Shown in pieces: positions 42,374 to 54,372 of a stretch of 64,000 nt of DNA. Numbering within the stretch: position 1 is the first letter of the stretch; each line of letters begins with the position of its first letter. The notes under the pieces are model-generated. The model did not search any database and was not told the DNA's origin. It worked only from the letters and a program-made list of their open reading frames with translations. This stretch comes from Semisulcospira habei (Eukaryota > Mollusca > Gastropoda > Semisulcospiridae). Both the position numbers and the translations under genes were made by a program. Where the stretch lies: NCBI GenBank assembly GCA_036245525.1, contig BTPG01000008.1, positions 32,920,731 through 32,984,730 of the forward strand, written 5' to 3'.

Positions 42374-42439
42374 TCAAGAGGCATAGATCCTCATGAGCCC
42401 CCGCAGTTGCGGGGGCTCATCAGGATCTATGCCTCTTGC
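42374..42439. repeat. Family B hairpin
   Basis: CAAGAGGCATAGATCCTC with a perfect CCCCCGCAGTTGCGGGGG apex. One mismatch (CATCAGG) in the right arm. The flank TTGTATCTACGTTGTTTGG follows. Confidence 0.8.
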
Positions 42440-43019
42440 TTACACCAGTTTGTATCTACGTTGTTTGGCCTAGTGGCTGGAGGTCTGTTGCATTGGACTA
42501 AGAAAGATTTTAGGATCACAACATCTAATTACTGTTAATAATATGCGTAGTCTTTCATGTTTGACACAGAAAATGGGTCATTCCAGACGAGGTGCCGAAA
42601 AACAATCTTGTGTTCTTTGCAGTGGCCATTTGTTGGATATGTTACAGTTTGAGTTGTATGAATTTGATGAAGGTGGTTGTCCCCTTGACTGGAGTGGGTC
42701 ACACCCCCACATGCGAAAAACGATCTAAACTGAACCTCAAAGACCTTTTTTTCCCCACTCAGAGAAATTTTGGGCTACCTTGGGAAGAAGTGCCGCCGCA
42801 GTGCCACCCGACCCCCCCCCCCCCCCCCCCCCCCCCCCTTGTCTTTTCTTCTTTTTTTTTTTTTCTTGTTATTGTTGTTGAGGCTTCTTATTTCATTTTC
42901 ATTTTTTTTTTCCTTTTCTTTTCCTCTTTTGCCTACCGTATTGAAAATACGGTAGACTTTGAGATGGGGCTGGTTTTGTAGCATGCAAATGACGAACAAA
43001 GGCACACATCAGACAGTGA
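42440..43019. other. Unassigned; poly-C and poly-T runs
   Basis: Poly-C at about 42812-42838, then T-rich sequence. A short hairpin TACCGTATTGAAAATACGGTA lies at 42935-42955. Confidence 0.4.
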
Positions 43020-43092
43020 AGTAACGCGATAAAAATTATGTCTTGCCTAGCTACGCGAACCGCGCTGTTGAACGTACATTTGGCGGGAAACG
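43020..43092 (+). repeat. Dispersed repeat R, 5' part
   Basis: GTAACGCGATAAAAATTATG and TTGAACGTACATTTGGCGG match 29239-29305. A (GT)n array follows at the point where the other copy has GTGCGTGTGTGCGTATG. Confidence 0.6.
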
Positions 43093-44311
<1,219 letters not shown>

Positions 44312-45231
44312 ATTGTACATTGCTTAACGTCCCGACAGCAACAAGACTTTCTCAGGACGTGGCTGCACTGCTAGTGACAAAAACTCAACAGAATATTGAA
44401 TGTATGTCGCCAGCCGGTCCAATACGTTAAATAAAACCTACGACATGGGGCCTAAATAAAGCTAAGACCATTTAGCAACACACATCGAATATCAAGAGCC
44501 ACAGGCAGCGCAGACAGTAGGGAGAGTTTAAAAAAGGAAAATGCAGGTGAATGGACCAAGGGTAGACAGAAACACATGCCCCCGGAATATAGAGAAAAAC
44601 CCACCCTGTGGGGCTGACCAGGGTGCCCCTGGGAACTAAAAAGTCCCCCAGGGCAGACCCGGTTGGGGGTGTTTGAAGGAAGGACTGGAAAGTCGAGTGT
44701 TGAGGGCAGACCGGTTGGGGGTGTTTCAGGGAAGGACTGGAAAGTCGAGTGTTGAGCGAAGAGAGAAGGCGAGGATGGGAAAAATATCCAGCACTATACG
44801 TTGGAATAGATGCATATCAGTTACGACACGCTTGTAAATTAAAACACTTTTAACCCCACCCGGGTCTGCCCTGGGGGACTTGGGTGGGGTTAACTACTTT
44901 TTATTTCCCAGGGGCACCCTGGTCAGCCCCACAGGGTGGGTTTTTCTCTCTATTCTGGGGCATGTGTCTCTGTCGGCCCTTTGTCCATTCACCTGTATTT
45001 GCCTTTTTAAAACTCTCCCTACTGTCTGCACTGCCTGTAGCTCTTGATATTGGATGTGTGTTGCTAAATGGTCTTAGCTTTATGTAGGCCCCATGTGTTA
45101 GGTTTATTTAATGTATTTGACCGGCTGGCGACATACATTCAATGTTCTGTTTAGTTGTTGTTTTTTCACAAGCAGTGCAGGCACGTCCTGAGAAAGCCTT
45201 GTTGCTGTCGGGACGTTAAGTAATGTACAAT
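44312..45231. mobile_element. 920-bp fold-back element
   Basis: ATTGTACATTGCTTAACGTC at the left end and GACGTTAAGTAATGTACAAT at the right. Arms of about 340-365 bp are inverted copies throughout (for example CAACAAGACTTTCTCAGG, CCAGCCGGTC, GACAGTAGGGAGAGTTT, CACAGGGTGGG). The spacer contains two 53-bp direct repeats (44651-44703, 44704-44756; GGTTGGGGGTGTTT, GGACTGGAAAGTCGAG). No open frame of note. Confidence 0.85.
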
Positions 45232-45616
45232 AAAACACTTTTAACATTAAGAAAAGTTGAGTTAAAAGAGGTTTTAAAACAGTTTTCATAAAAACTTTTG
45301 CCCGACACGCTTATAAAAAACAACATTTTCTTAGTTTTAAACCTTGTACCGCGCCATAAACGCCGCGATTGCTTTTCAGTCTTAGCTGTCCTGAGTGTGG
45401 AATGTGGGACTTTGCCAACTGGATCCATCTGGTGCACTCCAAATGAGTATTTGTGAGTGGTTCGACGTGCAACTCAGTGTGCGCCTCTGAAATGACCTAC
45501 TGATTCCACTGATAATGAAAATCTTTCATTCATAAGAGCGCATTGAGCAGCTCTATAAACCAAAAGTGATGACCCCCTCTCACCCCCCCCCACCCCCCAC
45601 CCCCACCCCCAGCGCC

Positions 45617-45647
<31 letters not shown>

Positions 45648-45973
45648 ACTTCTCCCCCCCCCCCTCCCCAACCCCCTTACAACCCCGCTCAAACAATCAT
45701 AATAGTAAAATCAACCAAAGGTATCTTTAGTGAGGTATTTTTACTGTAATCCCAGTTTTGTGTGAGAGGCACCCACTTTTTGGGTAAAAACCCTTTTTTT
45801 TTCCATCCAGTGGCTCTGTTTCTAGAAAATGTCTATTTTATTTTAAGTTGTAGAGCTTAGTTATAAGGTGAGTTCTAAACATTCGCATCAACTCCAGAGC
45901 CCTAGAATAAATAGAAATATGGGAACCCATTTTTTATTTTATGGTAGGTAACCCACTCTGAGGGTTTTGTGTT

Positions 45974-45976
<3 letters not shown>
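45232..45976. other. Unassigned; C-rich tract
   Basis: ACACTTTTAACA at 45236 echoes AAACACTTTTAACC inside the fold-back element (44844). Poly-C simple sequence at 45570-45680. No gene. Confidence 0.4.

Positions 45977-46053
<77 letters not shown>
45977..46053. repeat. (GT)n microsatellite
   Basis: About 38 uninterrupted units. Confidence 0.95.
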
Positions 46054-46054
<1 letters not shown>

Positions 46055-46380
46055 ACACGAGTTTCTCCTGTGTTTGTGTACGTACCGGTCTGAAACCTTA
46101 GGAAATGCTTCCTTTAAGATTTATTTCGGAGTACTTTTCGGCATTTTTTAAATTAAAGAGAAAATTTGCCGTTTATAGAAAGTCAGTCGACCTGCATTTG
46201 AGCCCGTAATTTGTGTTATGTTCATTTGACATTATGAATACAGCTAGCTTGGATAAAGATATTTTATGAGTTCGTTAACCAGCTTTGTACCTATTCAACG
46301 TTTTCGTAAAAAGAATTCATCGCAGAAAAAAATGTCGAAACGAAGAATTGTCAACTTCAGACTGTCGGTGACGTAATAGC
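46054..46380 (+). repeat. Dispersed repeat R
   Basis: CCGTTTATAGAAAGTCAGTCG, CAGCTAGCTTGG, ATGAGTTCGTTAACCAGC and GTCGGTGACGTAAT match 29495-29715. It is flanked on the left by (GT)n. Confidence 0.65.
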
Positions 46381-46393
46381 ACATCAGTGTTAT

Positions 46394-46874
46394 GATGTGT
46401 CTAGTGTTGTTACGTCACCGACTGTCATTTTCAACTCCAACGTAAAAGCAGTTCTCCTATATGGAGCAGAGACTTGGAGATTGACAAAAACCACAGTCAA
46501 TAGAGTACAGATCTTCATAAATAGTTGCCTTAGAAGAATTTTGAAAATCCACTGGCCAGAAAAGATCAGCAACGTCATCAGACTCTGGGAGAGAACAGAG
46601 CAGATAACAGCAGAGAATGAAATTGGGCGAAGAAGATGGGGTTGGATCGGTCACAGTCTGAGAAAGCCAGCTTCCAGTATCACTAGGCAGGCATTGTCAT
46701 GGAACCCCCATGGAAAGAGGAAAAGAGGCAGGCCGAGAAACACCTGGCGTCGAGACCTCCAAGCAGACATCAAGAGACTGGGAACTACCTGGAGTAAAGA
46801 AGCACAGGACAGGAGTCGCTGGAGGTCTCTCGTCGACGGCCTATACCCGGGGAGGGGTGACAGGCGTAAGTAAG
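46394..46874 (+). pseudogene. LINE ORF2 C-terminal fragment
   Basis: Open from about 46430: IFNSNVKAVLLYGAETW, INSCLRRILKIHWPEKI, RRRWGWIGHSLRKPA and KRKRGRPRNTWRRDL, ending GDRRK and stop at 46871-46873. This is the post-RT end of a non-LTR retrotransposon. Only about 145 residues remain, without RT or endonuclease, so it is a dead 5'-truncated copy. ACATCAGTGTTAT is duplicated at 46381-46393 and 46875-46887. The first 36 bases (46394-46429) are not LINE-derived. The 3' end is the stop codon plus TAAG-type bases with almost no UTR, as in RTE-like elements. Confidence 0.88.
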
Positions 46875-46945
46875 ACATCAGTGTTATACATTGTTGCTGA
46901 ACAGACGCAAAGTAACCAGACACGTGATTGTCACACAAGAACTGA

Positions 46946-47069
<124 letters not shown>

Positions 47070-47074
47070 AGTTT

Positions 47075-47235
47075 GATTTAGAAAGACCGCTTATAAAAAG
47101 TCGGTTGACCCACAATTGAGTCCGTAATTTTCGTTCTACTCACTTGGAATTTTGGATATAGCTAGCTTTGAAATAGACATTGGATGAGTTCGTAATCCAG
47201 CGTTGTAGCTCTTCAACTTTTTGAATAATAATCAA
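47075..47235 (+). repeat. Dispersed repeat R
   Basis: CCGCTTATAAAAAGTCGG, GAGTCCGTAATTTTCG, GATATAGCTAGC and GATGAGTTCGTAATCCAGC match 29495-29620. Confidence 0.65.
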
Positions 47236-47954
47236 TTCACTTTTGCAAGTTTTGCATCCGGTATAATTATACTCCCATCACACAGTGAGCCCTGGAAGAG
47301 GCTGTGTGGAAGAAAACGGTCAGCCCTGGAAGAGACTGCGTGCCTTCTGGATGCGTGACGTAAAACATCAAATTCGTCACTGTGTACACGGCGTCGTGAG
47401 ACTAGCGATGTCATGACGTGAAGCTTATTGTGACGTCATTTTGCTGCTCATGCTATTCTTCTTCTTCAGAATTTCTGTCGCTACATGAACCCGCAGCGCC
47501 GTGTGTCCGTCTTTATAAAATGTGTGTGCGCCGGCGTGTGTTGATCAGAGGCTGGCTTAGAGAGGAGGGAAATGGATCAGAAGGATAAGCTTAGAAATAT
47601 GAACAACTCTGAATGTTGCTAAATGAAATATGAGCTCCAAACAATGCGGTAGATTTTTGGGATGAAATCCTCATCTTGGGTTGGTTTTTTTTTTTTTTTT
47701 TTTTTTTTTTTCTTCCTCGTCCTTTTCTGCCACCTCTGTAAACTGTTGGAAGGTGGCGCGTGGACACGGAGCATGTGTATTTGTGCTGATGGAGTTGCTT
47801 GCTTTCTGTTAGCGGTGTGACGTTGATTGAGGCTCTGATGGGGAGAAGCCCAGGACGTGATAACGCGCGACAAACACGGCTCTGCACAGACTGATAACGA
47901 TAGGGACCCACACACAGGCTTCTGGTGCAAATCTTTTGGAAAGTCTTATTTACG
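47236..47954. other. No gene recognised
   Basis: A local near-duplication AGCCCTGGAAGAG.CTG (47288, 47324) and a poly-T run (47680-47711). Confidence 0.45.
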
Positions 47955-48105
47955 CGTCCTCGTGGCTCGGCGGTAGAGCGTTCGACTTTCGTCAAAAAGG
48001 TCATGGGTTCGAACCCAGCTGGGGTCAAAATGTGTACTGACCTCTTTTTGGTGCCCCGTCTTTGAAATCACCTTCGCGGTGGACAAAAGACGTTAAGTCA
48101 TCAAC
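47955..48105 (+). mobile_element. tRNA-derived SINE
   Basis: The A box TGGCTCGGCGG (47963-47973) and B box GGTTCGAACCC (48006-48016) lie in a tRNA-like head (CCTCGTGGC...GCTGGGGT). The tail has GGACAAAAGACGTTAAGTC and a T-run. The head retains anticodon-arm-like spacing, but the sequence continues into a SINE body, so it is not a tRNA gene. Confidence 0.75.
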
Positions 48106-48135
48106 TTTTTTTGTCGCCGAGCCGTGTCTTCGGTC

Positions 48136-48327
48136 CTTTTAGCCCCAACGCCCAACAGCGAGAGATGGATCGACCATGATAATTCAAGGGTAGTGCCAGA
48201 TTAGCTTGGCGCCACCAGGCGCCACGCTAATCTGGCACTACCCTTGAATTATTATGGTCGATTCATCACCGGCAATTGATACCTGGGCGCTAGTTCGAAA
48301 AGGCGGCTTTGGGGTTAAATGGGTTAA
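48136..48327. mobile_element. Family A1 element, left TTAA lost
   Basis: The stem GATAATTCAAGGGTAGTGCC / GGCACTACCCTTGAATTATT has the centre GGCGCCACCAGGCGCC. The right end GGGGTTAAATGGGTTAA is intact. Confidence 0.8.
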
Positions 48328-48393
48328 CCAGCTTCAAGCCCTATGGAGCCTAGGGCAGCAGCTGACGTGTGACAGACTGTGTGAATACCGTAA

Positions 48394-48627
48394 AGCTAGC
48401 CCTTTCACTGCCACAATGTGTTTCTGAAATCGTGGTTCATTCAACGACCAATTAAATCCAACACCGTCCAAGATACATGGGTACAAACTGGTCTCAGCAA
48501 GAGGCATAGATCCTCATGTGCCCCCGCTGCCGCGCGGGAGAGGATGGGGGGAGGGGGTTCGTGAGGCTCTATGTATCTTGCAGTTGGATCGTGTTCACTT
48601 TTTTTTCTCGGCAGTGAACAGGGTTAA
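48394..48627. mobile_element. Family B element, decayed apex
   Basis: The left end CTAGCCCTTTCACTGCC and long flank CGACCAATTAAATCCAACAC are recognisable. The stem apex carries a G-rich insertion. The right end is TCGGCAGTGAACAGGGTTAA. Confidence 0.75.
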
Positions 48628-49055
48628 CCACCACACCTAACAAACGCCGGCTAAACCCTAGCATACAATCAGCGTCAAATGCCTGTGCCGGACACTGGTC
48701 CGTTTGACGAATATAGCCCGCGCTTTGACACAGAAATCAGCAGCGAATTCGACCGGCCTTGAGGTGGAGCAAAACAAAAACCCCAAAAAATATCGATGTC
48801 CTGTAATGCGCTACAGAGACTGACGCTTGTGTCAATGTGTGACAATTGTGTGGTATGTTAGTTTTGACGTGGATGACCTAGAGCCGAAAGTTATGCGTTC
48901 CAGAGACGCAGTGTCAACCTGTGTGTTGGACTGTGACTTAGAGCCTGTGCCGTGCGCGGGCCCACTGCGGCCAACGTTGGGTCGAGGAACTTACTGGGGA
49001 GCTGCGCAAGGCCTGGAATCGCAGAACTGCAAACAATGGATGGGGCTAAAGGGAT
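48628..49055. other. No gene recognised
   Basis: A short open frame at 48827-49096 has no recognisable motif. Confidence 0.4.
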
Positions 49056-49379
49056 GTAACCCATTTAACCCCAAGGTCTCATTTCCTAAATGTTAGGGGT
49101 GTCGCCTAACAGCCATGTACCAGTTGCAGGAGATGGATCGGCTGTGATGATTCAAGGTAGTGCCAGATTAGCTTGGCGCCGACAGGCGCCAAGCTAATCT
49201 GGCACTACCCTTGAATTATCATGGTCGATCCAATCTAACACTACCCTTGAATTATCATGGTCGATCCAATCTAACACTACCCTTGAATTATAATGGTCGA
49301 TCCAATCTGGCACTACCCTTGAATTATCATGGTCGATCCATCTCCTGCAGCTGTAGTGCGTCGGGGCTGAATGGGTTAA
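49056..49379. mobile_element. Family A1 element with a four-fold amplified right arm
   Basis: The left end is TAACCCATTTAACCCC. The stem centre is GGCGCCGACAGGCGCC. A 36-bp unit (AATCTGGCACTACCC...GGTCGATCC) is repeated at 49196, 49232, 49268 and 49304. The right end GTCGGGGCTGAATGGGTTAA is intact. Confidence 0.9.
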
Positions 49380-49644
49380 TCTGCGGGGATGGATCCCATG
49401 ACGTTTATTTCTTGTCGTCTGTTTGCACAGCATTAACCACGTGTCACAGTGAAAGCACACGGTGCCACTGATTTGTGGATCTAGAATGATCGAAGTGTCA
49501 TTTCATAACTGTGATTCTGGATATCTTGGACGAAAACCCTCAATTTAATTCGACTCTCTGGAGATTGGACTGGGTTTTACAGAAAGAAAAACTCTGAAAA
49601 AAGTTTGATTACTTGAGTGGATTTAAAAAAAAAAGAAAAAAAGA

Positions 49645-49803
49645 GCTCTTTCAGCCCCAACACACCACAGCCAAGACATGGATCGAGCACTACAGTTCTG
49701 ACACCACCTTTGAACTACCATGCTCGATCTGCCTCCAAAACTGTGGAATAGACCTCAGAGGATATCTTTTTTTATGGATAATTTCATCCTAAGGATTAGT
49801 TAA
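49645..49803. mobile_element. Family A2 element with deleted stem apex
   Basis: CTTTCAGCCCCAACACACC at the left, CATGGATCGAGCA then GACACCACCTTTGAAC without the usual core, and CTAAGGATTAGTTAA at the right. Confidence 0.65.
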
Positions 49804-49907
49804 ACCCACCCCCACCACCACCTCCAGGCACCGCTAACTCAGTTTGTCAGTTCATGCAGATTTTCACCAGTCTCCCCATGTTTTCTTAGAACAAGAGATG
49901 GACTGAA

Positions 49908-50115
49908 TTAACACCGTCACTGCTGAGAAAAACTGAATAAGATTCAGCTGCGAGAGACATAGGTCCTCATGAGCCCCCGCAGTTGCGGGGGCTCATGAGG
50001 ATCTATGTCTCTTGCTGACACCACTTTGGATCCTTGGACTGCTAGAGCTGTTTGACTTTGAATTAACAAAGGTTTGAGAAACGCAGTCTGCGGTCTCTGC
50101 CAGTTAAGGGGTTAT
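49908..50115. mobile_element. Family B element
   Basis: TTAACACCGTCACTGCTGAG at the left. The stem at 49951-50017 is perfect apart from GGTCC. The right flank has CACCACTTTGGATCC and GAATTAACAAAGG, ending GCCAGTTAAGGGGTTAT. Confidence 0.85.
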
Positions 50116-50524
50116 ATAACCCGATTTTTGTCTACAATAAACATAGAATCTCATGAGCCCAGCACCCTGCCTCTTGCGTGGAGAATGCGGCCCCATGTAT
50201 ATCTAATGTATTTCCATCTCTTGTTCACAAACCGAGGGAGCTATCATTATGTGGATACACCAGAAATTTCGCACAACACCTCACCGCAACCCCACCTTAC
50301 CCCCACCCCTACACGTTGAAGTCCGGGTGTCCCGTGGGGGTCCGAAGAATGCGTGACGACATTTAACGGGTGAAATGGACACGGATGGCAGCCCGGCAGA
50401 ATGTGAAAAATTATGTTACAGACCCGTCGCAACCAGTTGTTCTTTGTCGCTCATGATCAGCCTTTCAAAAGTACGGGCTGAAGAAGTACGTTTCAAGATG
50501 TACAGGTCCTTGGCTCGGTTGCAT
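50116..50524. other. B-stem relic and unassigned sequence
   Basis: ACATAGAATCTCATGAGCCC at about 50138-50160 is a lone B arm. No gene. Confidence 0.45.
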
Positions 50525-50622
50525 GTTGCGTGAGGGAGCCGCTTAGTGCTGCGCCAGCCACTAAGCAAGCGGAGCACATTGCTGAGTGGCTGGCGAAGCA
50601 CTAAGCTCACTCTTGCAACTAA
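50525..50622. repeat. Family H hairpin
   Basis: GTTGCGTGAGGGAGCCGCTTAG, TGCTGCGCCAGCCACTAAGC pair with GCTGAGTGGCTGGCGAAGCA, CTAAGCTCACTC. TGGCTGG / CCAGCCA covary relative to 37174. Confidence 0.75.
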
Positions 50623-50722
50623 ACCCCTGTCCCTTTATTTTATTTATTTACTTTTTTATCTCTTTAATTTTTTTTTATTATTATTATTATTTATTTTGCC
50701 TCGCGTCTCGTTTGTTGAAAGG

Positions 50723-50850
50723 GGACCTGGTGGTTGCGCTCAAGGGGTGATCCCTGTCCAAAAGGTCGCGAGTTCTAGGCCGGGTGGCAAAAGACGTTAA
50801 GTCTAAAACGTGTAACGCTTTCTCGCCTACAAAAAAAAAAAAAAAATCGC
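50723..50850 (+). mobile_element. Degraded tRNA-headed SINE
   Basis: GGTGGTTGCGCTCAAGGGGTG, then GGTCGCGAGTTCTAGGCC (decayed B box) and GGCAAAAGACGTTAAGTC, the same tail as 47955-48105, then an A-run. Confidence 0.5.
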
Positions 50851-50914
50851 ACAAAAACCAAAACTAATTACTGATGCGATGGAGCGCGTACGCATATATC
50901 CCTGCGCAGATAGA

Positions 50915-51335
50915 CTAAATTAACCTAACCTAAACTAAACTAACTAAACTAAATTAAACTGAAGTAAGCTACGCTACGCTAAACTAAACTAAACTGAGCT
51001 AAGCTAAACTAAACTTAAAATTATCTAAATTAAATTAAACTAAAATCAACTAACTAAAAAATCTGAACTAAATTTAACTAAACTAAAGTAAGCTTAACTA
51101 AATGCAACTAAACTAAACTAAAATCGACCAACTGAACTAAAATTAACTAAACTAAACCAAACTAAACTAACCCAAACTAAACAAAACTAAGATAAACTGA
51201 ACTAAACTAAGCTAAAAACTAAACTAAGCAAAACTAAAATTCACTAAACTAAACCAAACTAAACTATAAACTAAACTAAACTATAAACTAAACTAAACTA
51301 TAAACTAAACTAAACTAAACTATAAACTTACTAAA
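50915..51335. repeat. Degenerate (CTAAA)n array
   Basis: Over 400 bp of CTAAA-like pentamers with substitutions (CTGAA, CTACG). Part near 51260-51325 repeats as AACTATAAACTAAACTA. Confidence 0.85.
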
Positions 51336-51483
51336 ATTACAATACCAACAATACCAACTATTGGGACCCTGACCATTTCAGCACCAGTCAATAATAAGGG
51401 TTCGTTTACAACAAACGACTCCCGACAACGAATGACAGCAAGGCCACGGCGGCGGAGAACCAGATTCTACCATAAGCATGGAC

Positions 51484-51622
51484 AAGACTCCAAACATCTC
51501 CAAGAGGCATAGATCCTCATGAGGAGGAGATGCCACTTGGAGATGTTTGGAGTCTTGGAGAATCTATGCCTCTTGTTGAAACCACTCTGCATCCGTATTT
51601 CTTGGACGGCTGTGGTTCTGTT
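51484..51622. mobile_element. Family B element at the satellite boundary
   Basis: AAGACTCCAAACATCTCCAAG (51484) is complemented at 51536-51556. B-stem words GAGGCATAGATCCTCATGAG and GAATCTATGCCTCTTG are present. The flank GAAACCACTCTGCATCCG...TTCTTGGACGGCTG is the B long flank and leads into the satellite at TTCTGTTGTG. Confidence 0.75.
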
Positions 51623-53382
51623 GTGCACACTGGTCATAAGCCCGTTTTTTGTTGGGAGTGGCTGTTGTGCACACTGGTCATAAGCCCGTTTTTTGTTGGG
51701 AGTGGCTGTTGTGCACACTGGTCATAAGCCCGTTTTTTGTTGGGAGTGGCTGTTGTGCACACTGGTCATAAGCCCGTTTTTTGTTGGGAGTGGCTGTTGT
51801 GCACACTGGTCATAAGCCCGTTTTTTGTTGGGAGTGGCTGTTGTGCACACTGGTCATAAGCCCGTTTTTTGTTGAGAGTGGCTGTTGTGCACACTGGTCA
51901 TAAGCCCGTTTTTTGTTGGGAGTGGCTGTTGTGCACACTGGTCATAAGCCCGTTTTTTGTTGAGAGTGGCTGTTGTGCACACTGGTCATAAGCCCGTTTT
52001 TTGTTGGGAGTGGCTGTTGTGCACACTGGTCATAAGCCCGTTTTTTGTTGGGAGTGGCTGTTGTGCACACTGGTCATAAGCCCGTTTTTTGTTGGGAGTG
52101 GCTGTTGTGCACACTGGTCATAAGCCCGTTTTTTGTTGAGAGTGGCTGGTGTGCACACTGGTCATAAGCCCGTTTTTTGTTGAGAGTGGCTGGTGTGCAC
52201 ACTGGTCATAAGCCCGTTTTTTGTTGGGAGTGGCTGGTGTGCACACTGGTCATAAGCCCGTTTTTTGTTGAGAGTGGCTGTTGTGCACACTGGTCATAAG
52301 CCCGTTTTTTGTTGAGAGTGGCTGTTGTGCACACTGGTCATAAGCCCGTTTTTTGTTGAGAGTGGCTGTTGTGCACACTGGTCATAAGCCCGTTTTTTGT
52401 TGGGAGTGGCTGTTGTGCACACTGGTCATAAGCCCGTTTTTTGTTGAGAGTGGCTGGTGTGCACACTGGTCATAAGCCCGTTTTTTGTTGAGAGTGGCTG
52501 GTGTGCACACTGGTCATAAGCCCGTTTTTTGTTGAGAGTGGCTGGTGTGCACACTGGTCATAAGCCCGTTTTTTGTTGAGAGTGGCTGGTGTGCACACTG
52601 GTCATAAGCCCGTTTTTTGTTGAGAGTGGCTGTTGTGCACACTGGTCATAAGCCCGTTTTTTGTTGAGAGTGGCTGTTGTGCACACTGGTCATAAGCCCG
52701 TTTTTTGTTGAGAGTGGCTGTTGTGCACACTGGTCATAAGCCCGTTTTTTGTTGAGAGTGGCTGTTGTGCACACTGGTCATAAGCCCGTTTTTTGTTGGG
52801 AGTGGCTGGTGTGCACACTGGTCATAAGCCCGTTTTTTGTTGAGAGTGGCTGTTGTGCACACTGGTCATAAGCCCGTTTTTTGTTGAGAGTGGCTGGTGT
52901 GCACACTGGTCATAAGCCCGTTTTTTGTTGAGAGTGGCTGGTGTGCACACTGGTCATAAGCCCGTTTTTTGTTGAGAGTGGCTGTTGTGCACACTGGTCA
53001 TAAGCCCGTTTTTTGTTGGGAGTGGCTGTTGTGCACACTGGTCATAAGCCCGTTTTTTGTTGGGAGTGGCTGTTGTGCACACTGGTCATAAGCCCGTTTT
53101 TTGTTGGGAGTGGCTGTTGTGCACACTGGTCATAAGCCCGTTTTTTGTTGGGAGTGGCTGTTGTGCACACTGGTCATAAGCCCGTTTTTTGTTGGGAGTG
53201 GCTGTTGTGCACACTGGTCATAAGCCCGTTTTTTGTTGAGAGTGGCTGTTGTGCACACTGGTCATAAGCCCGTTTTTTGTTGGGAGTGGCTGTTGTGCAC
53301 ACTGGTCATAAGCCCGTTTTTTGTTGGGAGTGGCTGTTGTGCACACTGGTCATAAGCCCGTTTTTTGTTGGGAGTGGCTGGT
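51623..53382. repeat. 44-bp satellite, 40 units
   Basis: Unit GTGCACACTGGTCATAAGCC plus CGTTTTTTGTTGRGAGTGGCTGKT. Starts run from 51623 to 53339 in exact 44-base steps (39 steps). Two variable sites (GGG/GAG and TGTT/TGGT) occur in runs. No spacers, so not CRISPR-like. Confidence 0.97.
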
Positions 53383-53461
53383 TGCGAACGAAACCTCACC
53401 TGTGTCGCCCTCTGCACGATCAGCTGAGGTTTTGAGGTTTCTGCGTTGTAAGCCGATCTTC

Positions 53462-53515
<54 letters not shown>

Positions 53516-53916
53516 CGGTTATCATATAGACGCTTTTTCCCAATTCTGCGAATCGGCTCAAAGCGCCGACAACTGCACCCAACACGCACGCTCACGTGAC
53601 ACACACACATTCACTGGAAGACAAACACAGTACAAGACAAACACAGGACATTCACGTGGTGCGAAGGGTCAGTTCAGCTACTGAGGTTTCGGAAATTTTG
53701 ATCGCCTGTATTTGAAATTTATAAAGTGTCCTGAAACCGGTACACAGAAGTGAAGACACGGTGTTTAAAATTCTTTCGCTGAGCCTCTCTGTACACTGTC
53801 AATTGACGGCCCAGTTTCTTATCGATGTGGGCAAACCACACAGTCCGTGAAATCTTCGTTCAACGCCGTAGAGCTCCCTCCAGCAGTGCGAGGAACATGG
53901 ATGCAAAATGATGTCT
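53383..53916. other. (AAT)n tract and unassigned sequence
   Basis: (AAT)n at 53466-53513. No gene. Confidence 0.5.
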
Positions 53917-53982
53917 GCAAGAGGAATAGATCTTCATGAGCCGCCGCAGTCGCTGGGGCTCATGAGGATCTATACCTCTTGC
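53917..53982. repeat. Family B hairpin
   Basis: GCAAGAGGAATAGATCTTC with right arm GAGGATCTATACCTCTTGC. Several unpaired substitutions. Confidence 0.75.
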
Positions 53983-54072
53983 ATTTAATTTTTTTGTTGT
54001 TTTTTTTTTTCTCGATAGTCAATGGTCAACCCTTGTATTCTGATCTGACCGACCCTCGCCGAAGATCCTGGG

Positions 54073-54168
54073 GCCAGGTGTATGAGGAGCTTAATCCTGC
54101 ACCAGCCGCTATAGCGCAGCACCTTGTTTAGTGGCTGGCGCAGGACTAAGCCCACTCATTCAACTGAA
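54073..54168. repeat. Family H hairpin
   Basis: CCAGGTGTATGAGGAGCTTA, ATCCTGCACCAGCC pair with GGCTGGCGCAGGACTAAGC. The apex is shortened. Confidence 0.7.
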
Positions 54169-54300
54169 CCCAGGTTTTCTTAAACTCCTTCTGATGAAAG
54201 AACAATTTTGTAACGAAGCACACTTTACGAGTATTCGGCAAAAAATTTGTATGGTAATAAAGCTGAGGTAGAAATGGACTTCCGCACATTTCACTCCTTC

Positions 54301-54372
54301 TGACTGATACCGCTCGGCGAAAAAGACACGTAATTATGTGTCTTTTTCACCGAATGGTATCGTCAGTTGCAG
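54301..54372. repeat. Family D hairpin without TTAA
   Basis: TGACTGATACCGCTCGGCG, AAAAAGACACGTAATTATGTG, TCTTTTTCACCGAATGGTATCG. Central stem retained, ends decayed. Confidence 0.7.

Noticed and set aside
47955..48027. Functional tRNA gene
   Set aside because: Good B box and arm spacing, but followed by the SINE tail shared with 50723-50850. More likely a SINE head.
50915..51335. Telomere-like repeat
   Set aside because: The pentamer CTAAA is degenerate and does not match the TTAGGG-type repeat expected in molluscs.
51623..53382. CRISPR-like array
   Set aside because: The 44-bp units are contiguous with no unique spacers and the DNA is eukaryotic.
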